A DNA stretch of 64,000 nt from Chlamydiales bacterium (GTDB lineage: Bacteria; Chlamydiota; Chlamydiia; Chlamydiales; SM23-39). The stretch spans positions 1 to 64,000 of the forward strand of contig JANQFC010000052.1 in assembly GCA_028278035.1 (NCBI GenBank). Reading direction: 5' to 3'. Both the position numbers and the translations under genes were made by a program. Shown here piece after piece: positions 7,422 to 15,180 of this stretch; the stretch's first letter is position 1, and the number at the start of each line of letters is the position of its first letter. Below the pieces are notes generated by a model, which saw only the letters and a program-made list of their open reading frames with translations, had not been told where the DNA came from and did not search any database.

Positions 7422-9056
7422 ATGAAAAACAAATTTTTTATTATAGCATTATTACTTTTACCATTGATGATATTTGCAGAAGCAGGCAGCCAAAGTAATA
7501 CAAAAGATCCTTCCATAGAAGAAGTCAATGAAAATCAAGAAATTGCTGTAAATGATTTAGAAATACAGGATTTTCAAAATCAAGCCGCACCCTCAGAAAA
7601 TGCTGAATTAAATCCTACTTTTCCAATTAACACTTCAGTTGGATATAACCTAGACTCTGATGAAGGAAAATATTTTTTCCAGGCAGAAGGGCAAGATGAC
7701 TTAACAGAAAAAAGCCAAATAAATTTTTTGATTAAATTCCCATTTGTTCAGCAGGTTAATAATAAAACAAAATTAGACGCAAAACCGGACGCTTTTTTAG
7801 TAAATTTTTTAAATCCGGCATTAAGTTTATCAATAGGAGATAAAAAATACAGTCTGTCTCCTCTTACAGTAAGTGAATATAAAGCCAGGGGCAGCTCAAT
7901 CAATGCCAATATCAATGAAAAATTAGGATTTGATACTATTTATCTTTTAGCTACTCCTAAATCCGACAACAAACTATTTAACGATGATAACGAGGCCAGA
8001 AGAGCTTTAACTTCTTTTTATGTAAAACCTATAAAAGATTTAAAATTAGCAGCAAATATTTTATATACAAACTATCTAGACCAATCCCCTAATGACACCA
8101 AAAATAATTTCACATATTCCGTAAATTCGTCTTTTTCTAAAAAAAATACAAATTTTGATGTAGAAGTTGCTAATACCAATAGTATAGAAACTAATAATTA
8201 TGCAGTTTTTTCAAAACTAAAAGGCAAACTGAAAAATTTCAAATACGATTTAAATGCAATATATGCATCCCCAAATTTTATTGGCAAATATACCAATCAG
8301 TCGAAACTAGACAACAAAATTGAATTTGATATTAAAGACTTAAAAATTAAAGCTAGCCAAAAACTTGAAAAAGAAAATTTAAACAAGCTTTTAAGCTTGA
8401 AAAAAGCAAAAAGAAAATCAACAGAACAAATATCTTTTGCTTATCCTGTCTTTGATATGCTGAATGCAGAAATTGCTTATACCTCTATCGACTCTCAGGA
8501 CATTTTAAAAAATAACGGTTTTAAATTAGATTCTGTGACTTTGACGTCAAAAACAACTATCGACAAGTCTTCTTTCAGCGTTTCTCCCGAAGTCGGTAAA
8601 TATAGAAGTAAACTGGAAAACTTTTTAACAAGAAACTGGAGCAACGTTAAATTCACTTATGATTATACTCCTATGGAACAAACTACAATAGGCGTTTATT
8701 CAAAATTAGGCAATATCCTGCACGAAGATATTTTCACCAATTCTTTTGCAATTGGAACAGATACAAAAATATCTTTTGTAAAAAATTTAGATTTAACTTT
8801 TGGTTATGAATTCTCATATCATTCACGAAGTATGAATTATACAAATCTAAGCACAAAACCTAACTGGAAAAGACATTATTTCAAAGAAGACCTCACCTAT
8901 ACTTTTGAAAACAATCATAAAATTACCCTATCTTCTCATTTCAACAAGCCTTTGACATATAAAAAAGAAAAAGCCTTATTATTTACATACTCAGTTCCTC
9001 TACAAGTACCGTCTATCAATAAAACTGTATCAAATATTAGAAATAGATTTTTATAA
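7422..9056 (+). CDS. Putative outer-membrane beta-barrel protein
   Basis: 544 residues with a signal peptide (MKNKFFIIALLLLPLMIFAEA). I prefer the ATG at 7422, which has AGGATGAG upstream, over one three codons earlier. After an acidic, Asn/Gln-rich N-terminal stretch (about 20-70), the sequence is a long series of alternating polar/hydrophobic strands with aromatic ends (for example FSKLKGKLKNFKYDLNAIYA and TTIGVYSKLGNILHEDIF), as in barrel proteins. There are almost no cysteines. The C-terminus, NIRNRFL, lacks the terminal Phe typical of Bam substrates. I do not recognise the family. It stands alone, with AT-rich gaps on both sides. Confidence 0.6.
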   Translation: MKNKFFIIALLLLPLMIFAEAGSQSNTKDPSIEEVNENQEIAVNDLEIQDFQNQAAPSENAELNPTFPINTSVGYNLDSDEGKYFFQAEGQDDLTEKSQINFLIKFPFVQQVNNKTKLDAKPDAFLVNFLNPALSLSIGDKKYSLSPLTVSEYKARGSSINANINEKLGFDTIYLLATPKSDNKLFNDDNEARRALTSFYVKPIKDLKLAANILYTNYLDQSPNDTKNNFTYSVNSSFSKKNTNFDVEVANTNSIETNNYAVFSKLKGKLKNFKYDLNAIYASPNFIGKYTNQSKLDNKIEFDIKDLKIKASQKLEKENLNKLLSLKKAKRKSTEQISFAYPVFDMLNAEIAYTSIDSQDILKNNGFKLDSVTLTSKTTIDKSSFSVSPEVGKYRSKLENFLTRNWSNVKFTYDYTPMEQTTIGVYSKLGNILHEDIFTNSFAIGTDTKISFVKNLDLTFGYEFSYHSRSMNYTNLSTKPNWKRHYFKEDLTYTFENNHKITLSSHFNKPLTYKKEKALLFTYSVPLQVPSINKTVSNIRNRFL

Positions 9057-9181
9057 TATTCAGATGTAGAAAAAGTTCATATTTTTGCAAACTTTTATAT
9101 GATATTTATTTTCAATATAAAAAAAATACTTGGCAATAAATCTTAAAAGCCTTTATTTTTTCCTTCTTTTTAGGAGGTCTT

Positions 9182-10063
9182 ATGAAGTATTTTTTAGTTT
9201 TTTTATTAACAATTTTTCAATTAAGTGCTAGCACTACATTTTTCGTAGCAACGGATGCTCATTATGGAAAAAATCAATGGTCTGAAAATGAGGATAAGAA
9301 TAAACAGGCTATTTATGATATGAACAAACTCCCAACCCAGCTATATCCCGATAGTGATAAAGCAATAGATATACCTAAAGGGGTGATCTTAACAGGAGAT
9401 TTAACCGATGCAGGTTTTTACTGGCATTGGCACGGATTTTCTATCCTGCGTTTTTTGAATTGGGACGGTTTTATAGATGATTACGGACTTAATGGTGAAG
9501 CTCTATTAAATTTCCCGGTATTTGAAGGGTTTGGAAATCACGATACTTTAGGATGGGGAGATTGGGTGAAATGGGACATTAAAAATAGAAACCTGAACAG
9601 AAGTGAATCATTAAACCTATCCGACAATGGTTATCATTATTCTTGGGATTGGGAAGGTGTTCATTATGTACAGTTAAATGTTTATCCCGGAGATTCCGAA
9701 GAAGCAGAATATAGTTTACCTTTTTTAAAAAAGGATTTAAAAGAAAACCTTCAAAACCCCAACATGCCAATAATATTATTCCAGCATTACGGATTCGACG
9801 GCTATTCGGATGACTGGTGGTCTAACGAAGAAAGACAGCAATATTATGAAGCAATCAAAGATTATAATATTCTAGCAATATTTCAAGGCCATCAGCACGA
9901 TGCTTTCCATATTGTATGGAAAGGAATAGATGTTTTCTCATCAGGAGATGTCCAGTCTAATGAATATTTAGTGTGTAATATTGAAGATAACATCATGAAA
10001 ATCTTTTTAAGATTTAATAATGATTGGGATGCCTGGCGTTTTGAAAAAACTTTCGAAAAATAA
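9182..10063 (+). CDS. Exported calcineurin-like metallophosphoesterase
   Basis: Signal peptide (MKYFLVFLLTIFQLSAS) followed by all five metal-binding motifs of the calcineurin-like phosphoesterase fold: DAHYG (about 27), GDLTDAG (about 71), GNHDT (about 120), FQHYG (about 206) and GHQHD (about 240). The domain fills the protein (293 residues). Aromatic residues are abundant around the active site. A strong ribosome site (AGGAGG) precedes the ATG and a rho-independent terminator follows the stop, so it is a single-gene unit. Substrate unknown; a periplasmic or secreted phosphodiesterase or phosphatase is likely. Confidence 0.88.
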   Translation: MKYFLVFLLTIFQLSASTTFFVATDAHYGKNQWSENEDKNKQAIYDMNKLPTQLYPDSDKAIDIPKGVILTGDLTDAGFYWHWHGFSILRFLNWDGFIDDYGLNGEALLNFPVFEGFGNHDTLGWGDWVKWDIKNRNLNRSESLNLSDNGYHYSWDWEGVHYVQLNVYPGDSEEAEYSLPFLKKDLKENLQNPNMPIILFQHYGFDGYSDDWWSNEERQQYYEAIKDYNILAIFQGHQHDAFHIVWKGIDVFSSGDVQSNEYLVCNIEDNIMKIFLRFNNDWDAWRFEKTFEK

Positions 10064-10070
10064 TAAAACA

Positions 10071-10092
10071 AGCGCCTTTTGGGCGCTTTTTA
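10071..10092 (+). terminator. Rho-independent terminator after the phosphoesterase gene
   Basis: The hexamer AGCGCC pairs with GGCGCT across a five-base loop and is followed by a T run. It begins eight bases after the stop codon of the phosphoesterase gene. Confidence 0.9.
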
Positions 10093-10146
10093 TAAAAAGA
10101 TATTTTTTATATCGCAAACTTAAGAGTCGACTCTAATACTTCAAAT

Positions 10147-10401
10147 ATGCTTCGTTCAGAATTGGGAGCTAAAGTAGCCAAACAATTTATACTCAGAAAA
10201 GGTACTTGTGCTCTTCCTTTTATAGCTTTAAATTGGGTGCGTAAAATGTCACTTGGGAATAATAAATATCACTCTCAGTTTAAAGATTTTTCAGAAGAAT
10301 CTTGTAAGCTTATTGTAGAGACATTCGATAAGAGTAAAAACTTCATTTCTCCAGAGGTAGGAATGATCTATGCGCAAAAAGTTTTGAAATTTTCTCTGTA
10401 A
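10147..10401 (+). CDS. Small hypothetical protein or gene fragment
   Basis: An 84-codon frame with no ribosome site and no recognised domain. The sequence contains a Cys/Leu-rich front half (LRKGTCALPFIALNW) and an amphipathic end (EVGMIYAQKVLKF). Its stop overlaps the ATG of the next short frame (TAATG), and that next frame has a decayed relative at 31.2 kb, so both may be remnants at the edge of the mosaic island. It could be non-coding. Confidence 0.3.
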   Translation: MLRSELGAKVAKQFILRKGTCALPFIALNWVRKMSLGNNKYHSQFKDFSEESCKLIVETFDKSKNFISPEVGMIYAQKVLKFSL

Positions 10402-10544
10402 TGTATAAGAGAGAATTTTCCAATGATTATCAAGTCAATCAAGTGAATGCAAAAATCCAGTGGTCTTTTTTAAATCATACGTTTTTGAAGCAGTTTATAA
10501 TCTTTTATAAAATTACGGAATGCTTCCGTAGTTGTAGAAAATAG
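10401..10544 (+). pseudogene. Remnant of a repeated short coding segment (F-x-NDY-x-VNQ motif)
   Basis: A 47-codon frame reading FSNDYQVNQVNAKIQWSF near its start. A related stretch at 31208-31275 reads FANDYHVNQPIAKFHYAF and then stops, and the DNA is similar over about 65 bases. Two diverged copies at the edges of two accessory regions suggest pieces of the same mobile or island gene. A small palindrome (acggaa/ttccgt) lies at 10515-10530. Function unknown. Confidence 0.35.
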
Positions 10545-10606
10545 TTCAATTCCGGCTCTGTCTAAACTACTCATGTTCATCGGAAGTAAGACTTTCTGTA
10601 ATATTG

Positions 10607-10639
10607 CCGGACGCGGTCGCAACCAATTTGCACCTTATC
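10607..10639 (+). repeat. Copy 1 of the GGTxCxAATTGGTxxC dispersed repeat
   Basis: Noticeably GC-richer than its surroundings. The top strand reads ccggacgcggtcgcaacc then aatttgcacc. It lies about 27 bases beyond the stop of the minus-strand ATPase gene. Related copies lie at 12317-12355, 13924-13960 and, inverted, at 20215-20240. Confidence 0.6.
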
Positions 10640-10666
10640 AATTATTAAGACAAAAATAAAAATTAT

Positions 10667-11923
10667 TTAATTCTTAACGCACCCTAAGATATAATCTTGA
10701 GGAGTAATAATTTGACCTTTAATTCCCAATTCTTTTTCCGCTTGAACCAAAGCTCTTTTTTCTCTATCTAATGTTTTTTTGTCACTAATATCCCAAACGA
10801 CTTGAATTAATTCAAACGATCCATCTAAATCTTCAACTACAAAATCCACTTCATAACCATCTTCAGTTAAATAATATCTAACTTTCTTTCCTTTTCGTTT
10901 TAAATCTAAAAACACTTGATTTTCGAAAAGATTCCCCAATTGCATAGATAAACTTAATTTATTAGCTCTAATCAAACCATTGTCAATAACATATATTTTT
11001 TTAGGATTCATTTGCATTTTACGCACTGATTCGGTAAAAATCGGAACAGAAAAAACTAAAAATGAATCTTCAATATACTCCATATATTGATATATTGTAT
11101 CTTTACCTACTTTATGGCCTTGACTTTTAATATCATTATAAAATTTATGCACAACAAAAGGTGCTGCTACATTTTTAATTAATGTCTTTATTAAATATTT
11201 AATAAGAGAAGTATTTGTTATTTTATATCTTTCCACAATATCTCGAAATGCTACAGTATCAACATATCCTTGTAATATGGTTCTTCTTTCGTTTTCATGT
11301 AAATGTTGAATAGCAGGAAATCCTCCAATAGAAAAATAATTTTTAAAATGTTTATAAAACTGATCCAAAATTTTCTTGCCAATTGGTGGAATAGGTTTTT
11401 TAATTTGCTGAGCTTTCCAATATTCTAAAAAACTATAAGGGAATACATCTGTTGAAATTGACCGCCCTCTTAAAGAAGTAGCTATCTCTTTACTCAACAA
11501 TTTTGCTGAAGATCCAGTTAAAAAAATCTTAACTTTCTTACTATCATAAAATCTTCTAATAACTAATGGCCAACTATCAATATTTTGTATTTCATCTAAG
11601 AAAAAATAACATTCTTTATCATGATTTTCCGGATAAATAGTATAAAATGCATCCAAAAGCTGTCCTAATTCTTGTTGATTCATTGGCAATAAACGGTCGT
11701 CTTCAAAATTAATAAATAATATCTGATCTAAAGCTATTCCTTTTGAAATAATCTCTCTAATTTTTTGATATATAAGATAAGTTTTGCCAGATCTTCTAAC
11801 TCCAATAGCAACATTAATCATATTTGGAACATCAGGAAAATTCAAATCCCTTATAATGCTATCCTTCGTCTCAAGTATATTTTCCCGAAATTCAGCTAAT
11901 AAGATTGATAGGATTTTCTCCAT
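10667..11923 (-). CDS. AAA_14 / DUF4143 ATPase
   Basis: 418-residue member of the widespread ATPase family with an N-terminal P-loop domain and a C-terminal DUF4143 domain. Walker A is GVRRSGKT (about residue 41), Walker B is CYFFLDEIQN (about 108) and the sensor region is FLTGSSAKLL followed by SLRGRS. The C-terminal domain contains VDFVVED and the strand FELIQVVWD, a PD-(D/E)XK-like pattern common in DUF4143. Molecular function is not established for most members; they are frequent in accessory DNA and patchily distributed. It is transcribed alone and ends next to a dispersed repeat. A second, diverged member follows upstream on the same strand. Confidence 0.85.
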   Translation of the reverse strand: MEKILSILLAEFRENILETKDSIIRDLNFPDVPNMINVAIGVRRSGKTYLIYQKIREIISKGIALDQILFINFEDDRLLPMNQQELGQLLDAFYTIYPENHDKECYFFLDEIQNIDSWPLVIRRFYDSKKVKIFLTGSSAKLLSKEIATSLRGRSISTDVFPYSFLEYWKAQQIKKPIPPIGKKILDQFYKHFKNYFSIGGFPAIQHLHENERRTILQGYVDTVAFRDIVERYKITNTSLIKYLIKTLIKNVAAPFVVHKFYNDIKSQGHKVGKDTIYQYMEYIEDSFLVFSVPIFTESVRKMQMNPKKIYVIDNGLIRANKLSLSMQLGNLFENQVFLDLKRKGKKVRYYLTEDGYEVDFVVEDLDGSFELIQVVWDISDKKTLDREKRALVQAEKELGIKGQIITPQDYILGCVKN

Positions 11924-12382
11924 AAGTACTACCCTTTCTTTTTATCTATTACTTTACCAAAGATTCATCCTTTTTAACAAGGAAATAAATCAAATTATTT
12001 TCCTTCTCTATAAAGCCATCTTCTTAAACAACTAAAAATTAATTACTTAAATTTAAAATATTTAATTCATCCTGTTTGGTTTTATTAATTTTATCGATAT
12101 TTAATATCTAAATTTTTTAAAGAAAATAGCCTAATAAAAAAATTCTTTTTTTATTATTAATAATTTTTCATAAGGATAAGAGATATATTCATTCAATCTT
12201 TTATATCCAAAACCTCATTAACTTTACTAGGAAGTAAAACACGGAAGCTATTTTATTCAAGATACTTCCGTGTTTAATTTAAAAAATTTAACATATCAGA
12301 TAAGCTTTTAATTATAAAGACTTCGGACGCGATCGCAACCAATTCGCACTTTATCTTTTATTCAATTTAAAATCATTTTGAT
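11924..12382. other. Gap between the two ATPase genes, with terminator-like hairpin and repeat
   Basis: 459 bases without a credible gene. It holds the promoter region of the left ATPase gene (no boxes assigned), a hairpin at 12237-12275 with an 11-base-pair stem (aaacacggaag/cttccgtgttt) and short T-rich flanks, and a dispersed repeat copy at 12317-12355. The rest is AT-rich and featureless. Confidence 0.6.
12317..12355 (+). repeat. Copy 2 of the GGTxCxAATTGGTxxC dispersed repeat
   Basis: The top strand reads aaagacttcggacgcgatcg then caaccaattcgcac. It shares acttcggacg with the copy at 13924 and gcaaccaatt with the copy at 10607. It lies about 28 bases beyond the stop of the second ATPase gene, the same relative position as copy 1. 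Confidence 0.6.
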
Positions 12383-13699
12383 CTAAACCATCCAGGCAGG
12401 CAAAAATAAAATCTTATTATTTTCATCATAGTTTAATAATCCTTGATAGAGATAAACTGCATAGGAAGCTTTAGAATTATCTTGGATAAAAGCTTTTAAA
12501 TTGCGAATTTTTTTTGATAATGGCAGAGAAGAATAAGTCACTTCAAAAGGAATAATTTGCTGTCCTATTTGTACAATAAAATCTACTTCTTGGCCACTAT
12601 GTGTACGCCAAAAATAAATATTATGGTAATCATGAAGATTATCCAAGTAGGAGTTTAGTTCATTCAAAAACCAATTTTCGAAACGATGCCCAATTAATCC
12701 AGTTTGACTAAGAATATATAAATCTTTAATTCCAGTGAAATAGCTAATTAACCCATTATTTTTAAGATAACCTTTCGGAGATTTCACAAGCCTTTTTATT
12801 GTATTTCCAATAAATGGCTCGATTTCAAAATATTGCCATGAAGCCATTAAATAGCCTTGATATTTATGTAAGGTATTTCTGGAACAATGTAAAGCATTGA
12901 TGATTTTTTGATCATCTCTAACCGATCCTGTTAATTCTGCTAAAACTTTCATAAGATTTTCATAAAGCGTAAGGTCACCTATACTGGAAATTTCACGAAT
13001 ATCTTTTTCTAAATAAGTTTGAAGATAATTACTTAAATATTTAAGTCTATCTTGTTCAGTTTTACTTTCTAATGCTTCAGGTAAACCGCCCCATATCAAT
13101 TGCTGATCTAATGCATTAGTGAATAATTTATGAAAAGGTCTTAAATTAGAATGAAGTTCTTTTAGAGATTCAAAATTTTTTGAATTAAAAATTAAATGAA
13201 AAGCTGATTCATATTTTAATGAGATTTTTTTATTCAATAATTGAGTAATTTCTCTTAAATTAAATTCTCTCAGTCTTAAAAGATCGATTCTTCCAGCTAG
13301 AGTTTCAGCTGCAAGTTGATGTAAATTAAGATGTGCAGATCCGGTTAGAATAAACTTGATTTTGTTTGTTCCTTTAAAATCATCATAAAGAATTTTAATT
13401 TGATCAAAAAGCTCGGGACATTTTTGAGCTTCATCGATTACAATCCAGAGTTTTTTTTGAGTTCCTATTTTTTGAAGTGAAGCTTCTTCAATCATTAATT
13501 GAAATTCACCTCTTTCGATTCTTTGTCGCTGCTTTCTTTCATCCATGTTAAACTGAATCCATTGTCTTTCTGGATGATTCTTCATATAATGATTAACGAG
13601 AGTTGTTTTGCCAATACGTCTTGGCCCAAGCAAAGCGCTAATAAACCTATTTTCAAAAGATTGAAAAATTTCAGATTCATTTTCTCTAGAAACATACAT
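12383..13699 (-). CDS. AAA_14 / DUF4143 ATPase, second copy (diverged)
   Basis: 438 residues. Walker A is LGPRRIGKTTLV (about 29), Walker B is LWIVIDEAQKCPE (about 84) and the sensor stretch is FILTGSAHLNLH then ETLAGR. The C-terminal DUF4143 part includes HRFENWFLNEL, FWRTHSGQEVDFIV (acidic core) and IIPFEVTYSS. Overall resemblance to the gene on its left is at fold level only, so these are separate acquisitions rather than a recent duplication. Each is followed by the same short repeat. A function in DNA maintenance or defence is sometimes proposed for the family but is not shown by anything here. Confidence 0.85.
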   Translation of the reverse strand: MYVSRENESEIFQSFENRFISALLGPRRIGKTTLVNHYMKNHPERQWIQFNMDERKQRQRIERGEFQLMIEEASLQKIGTQKKLWIVIDEAQKCPELFDQIKILYDDFKGTNKIKFILTGSAHLNLHQLAAETLAGRIDLLRLREFNLREITQLLNKKISLKYESAFHLIFNSKNFESLKELHSNLRPFHKLFTNALDQQLIWGGLPEALESKTEQDRLKYLSNYLQTYLEKDIREISSIGDLTLYENLMKVLAELTGSVRDDQKIINALHCSRNTLHKYQGYLMASWQYFEIEPFIGNTIKRLVKSPKGYLKNNGLISYFTGIKDLYILSQTGLIGHRFENWFLNELNSYLDNLHDYHNIYFWRTHSGQEVDFIVQIGQQIIPFEVTYSSLPLSKKIRNLKAFIQDNSKASYAVYLYQGLLNYDENNKILFLPAWMV

Positions 13700-13923
13700 T
13701 GTTTTTCCTAATATTTAATATTATTATTTTAATATTTCAGTGAATTTCTATCAAGATAAAATCATTATTTCACTGAAAAGCAGTTCGATATTAATACGTA
13801 AACATCTATAAATAAAAATGTTAAAAATGAATATGAAAATTTATTATTAAAATTTTAAATAGAAATAATTTATTTTAACTTTTCGGCGAAACTTTATTAA
13901 ATTGATATAACATACTATTTACA

Positions 13924-13960
13924 AAAGACTTCGGACGAAGTGGGTACCAATTCGTACCAT
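13924..13960 (+). repeat. Copy 3 of the GGTxCxAATTGGTxxC dispersed repeat
   Basis: The top strand reads aaagacttcggacgaagtgg then gtaccaattcgtacc. The last 23 bases match, in reverse complement and with about two differences, the sequence at the tRNA-Ser boundary (20215-20240). The core GGTACGAATTGGTACC is itself nearly palindromic. Confidence 0.65.
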
Positions 13961-13973
13961 CTCGCTCATACCA

Positions 13974-14129
13974 GTGAAGATTAAAATTACTTTGGATCAG
14001 TCTGTGCTACTTTATCAAAAACTCTCTTCTAAAATCAAGAAGTTAAAAACTCTAGGCATGAGTAATATAGAGATAGAGACAAAGTTGAATATTAGTAAGA
14101 CAACTGTTAGAAAAGGACTGTTAACGTAG
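13974..14129 (+). pseudogene. Helix-turn-helix remnant of a recombinase or transposase
   Basis: A 51-codon frame from a GTG. Its C-terminal half reads SKIKKLKTLGMSNIEIETKL and then NISKTTVRKGLL, a clear helix-turn-helix of the kind found at the C-terminus of resolvases and transposases. There is no catalytic domain upstream; instead the dispersed repeat copy 3 sits directly in front. I take it as a leftover of a mobile gene. Confidence 0.5.
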
Positions 14130-14131
14130 GG

Positions 14132-15085
14132 TTATAAAAAGGTCTTTATTATTTCTATTCTTTTTTTACTTGGAACTAGTTGATTGTTGGTCGACAGAAG
14201 AGATGATGCTCTATGGTTGTCAGAAAAACTATTAACAATATCAGAGTAAGCTCTGAAATCTATATATTTGGCAACCAAAAGCTCTAAATTTAACAAAGCA
14301 CTATGACAAATAGACAATATCGCTTGATGTAATAATAATGCAAATTGTTGAGATCCTCCAAAAACAAAATCTCCCCCATCTTCATAGTTACATCGTGTAC
14401 GAATCCGCCATAGAAAATCTAAAAAGGAAATTTTGGCTTCAAATTTGTTTTTTTCTTTTGCTGGAATCCTTTGCTTTTTGTATTCTTTTTTCCATTGGGC
14501 TACCCGTTCATCTATGACTCGTCCACTAGTAGTTTTCAGAAATTTCCCAATATAATCCCAACAATTTTGCTCTGTTACTTTAGATAAATTAGAAATATCT
14601 CCAATAGAGACTCCACGTGGAGTTCCTACAAAATTAACACTAAGGCCCTTTCGTACACATATCAACTGCCAGGTTGGTAAAAAAAGATTCCTACGCAAAA
14701 GACTTGCATTCGCTATCGCCTTCAAGAGTGCTGCGTGAGTAGGTATAAAGTTATTGTTCTGTACAGCGAAAAATGCGTGAACACCTGAAAATAAAGAATA
14801 ATAAAGTTGCACAGGCGCCCATAAATTCATTAAATTCACCATCTCTGGAACTGACAGGTTAGAATGAAGAAGCATTTCTGTATTCCATGCAAGATAAAGC
14901 CACTTTTTCAGGTCGTCATAATTCTGTAGTTTTTTCACTCGAATCGAACTAAAACTTTTACTACTTGTAATTGCTTCTAGAGCTTTAGATAAAGACTTTT
15001 CTGTAGGAAAGCTCAAGGCTAAAGCTTGAATATAATTAAAATAGGTAAGATAAGAATTCTTGCTACTGTCTTCTTCTTTTATCAT
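14132..15085 (-). CDS. Hypothetical all-helical protein
   Basis: 317 residues, predicted mostly helical, soluble, with no signal peptide. The segment FLWRIRTRCNYEDGGDFVFG (about residues 225-244) is reminiscent of the Arg...Asn-Tyr pattern of HEPN-like accessory proteins, but I cannot confirm the fold. A good ribosome site (AGGAGA) precedes the ATG. It is divergent from the zinc-ribbon nuclease gene across a 95-base gap, so the two may share regulation. It lies in the tRNA-Ser-linked mosaic region and has no recognisable partner elsewhere in the window. Confidence 0.6.
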   Translation of the reverse strand: MIKEEDSSKNSYLTYFNYIQALALSFPTEKSLSKALEAITSSKSFSSIRVKKLQNYDDLKKWLYLAWNTEMLLHSNLSVPEMVNLMNLWAPVQLYYSLFSGVHAFFAVQNNNFIPTHAALLKAIANASLLRRNLFLPTWQLICVRKGLSVNFVGTPRGVSIGDISNLSKVTEQNCWDYIGKFLKTTSGRVIDERVAQWKKEYKKQRIPAKEKNKFEAKISFLDFLWRIRTRCNYEDGGDFVFGGSQQFALLLHQAILSICHSALLNLELLVAKYIDFRAYSDIVNSFSDNHRASSLLSTNNQLVPSKKRIEIIKTFL

Positions 15086-15180
15086 TCAATTCTCCTGAAA
15101 GGAATTTAAATTTAGCATGCTAAGTATTGTAATAAATAAACGAATATCATACAATGGTTTTTTTACCTTATAGGGAAATA

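Noticed and set aside
11784..12035. 83-codon plus-strand frame over the start of the left ATPase gene
   Set aside because: It covers the Walker A coding region on the other strand and continues into AT-rich intergenic DNA; no ribosome site.
14132..15085. Firm HEPN assignment of the 317-residue protein
   Set aside because: The Arg-Cys-Asn-Tyr stretch is suggestive but the expected catalytic Arg...His motif could not be placed, so it stays hypothetical.
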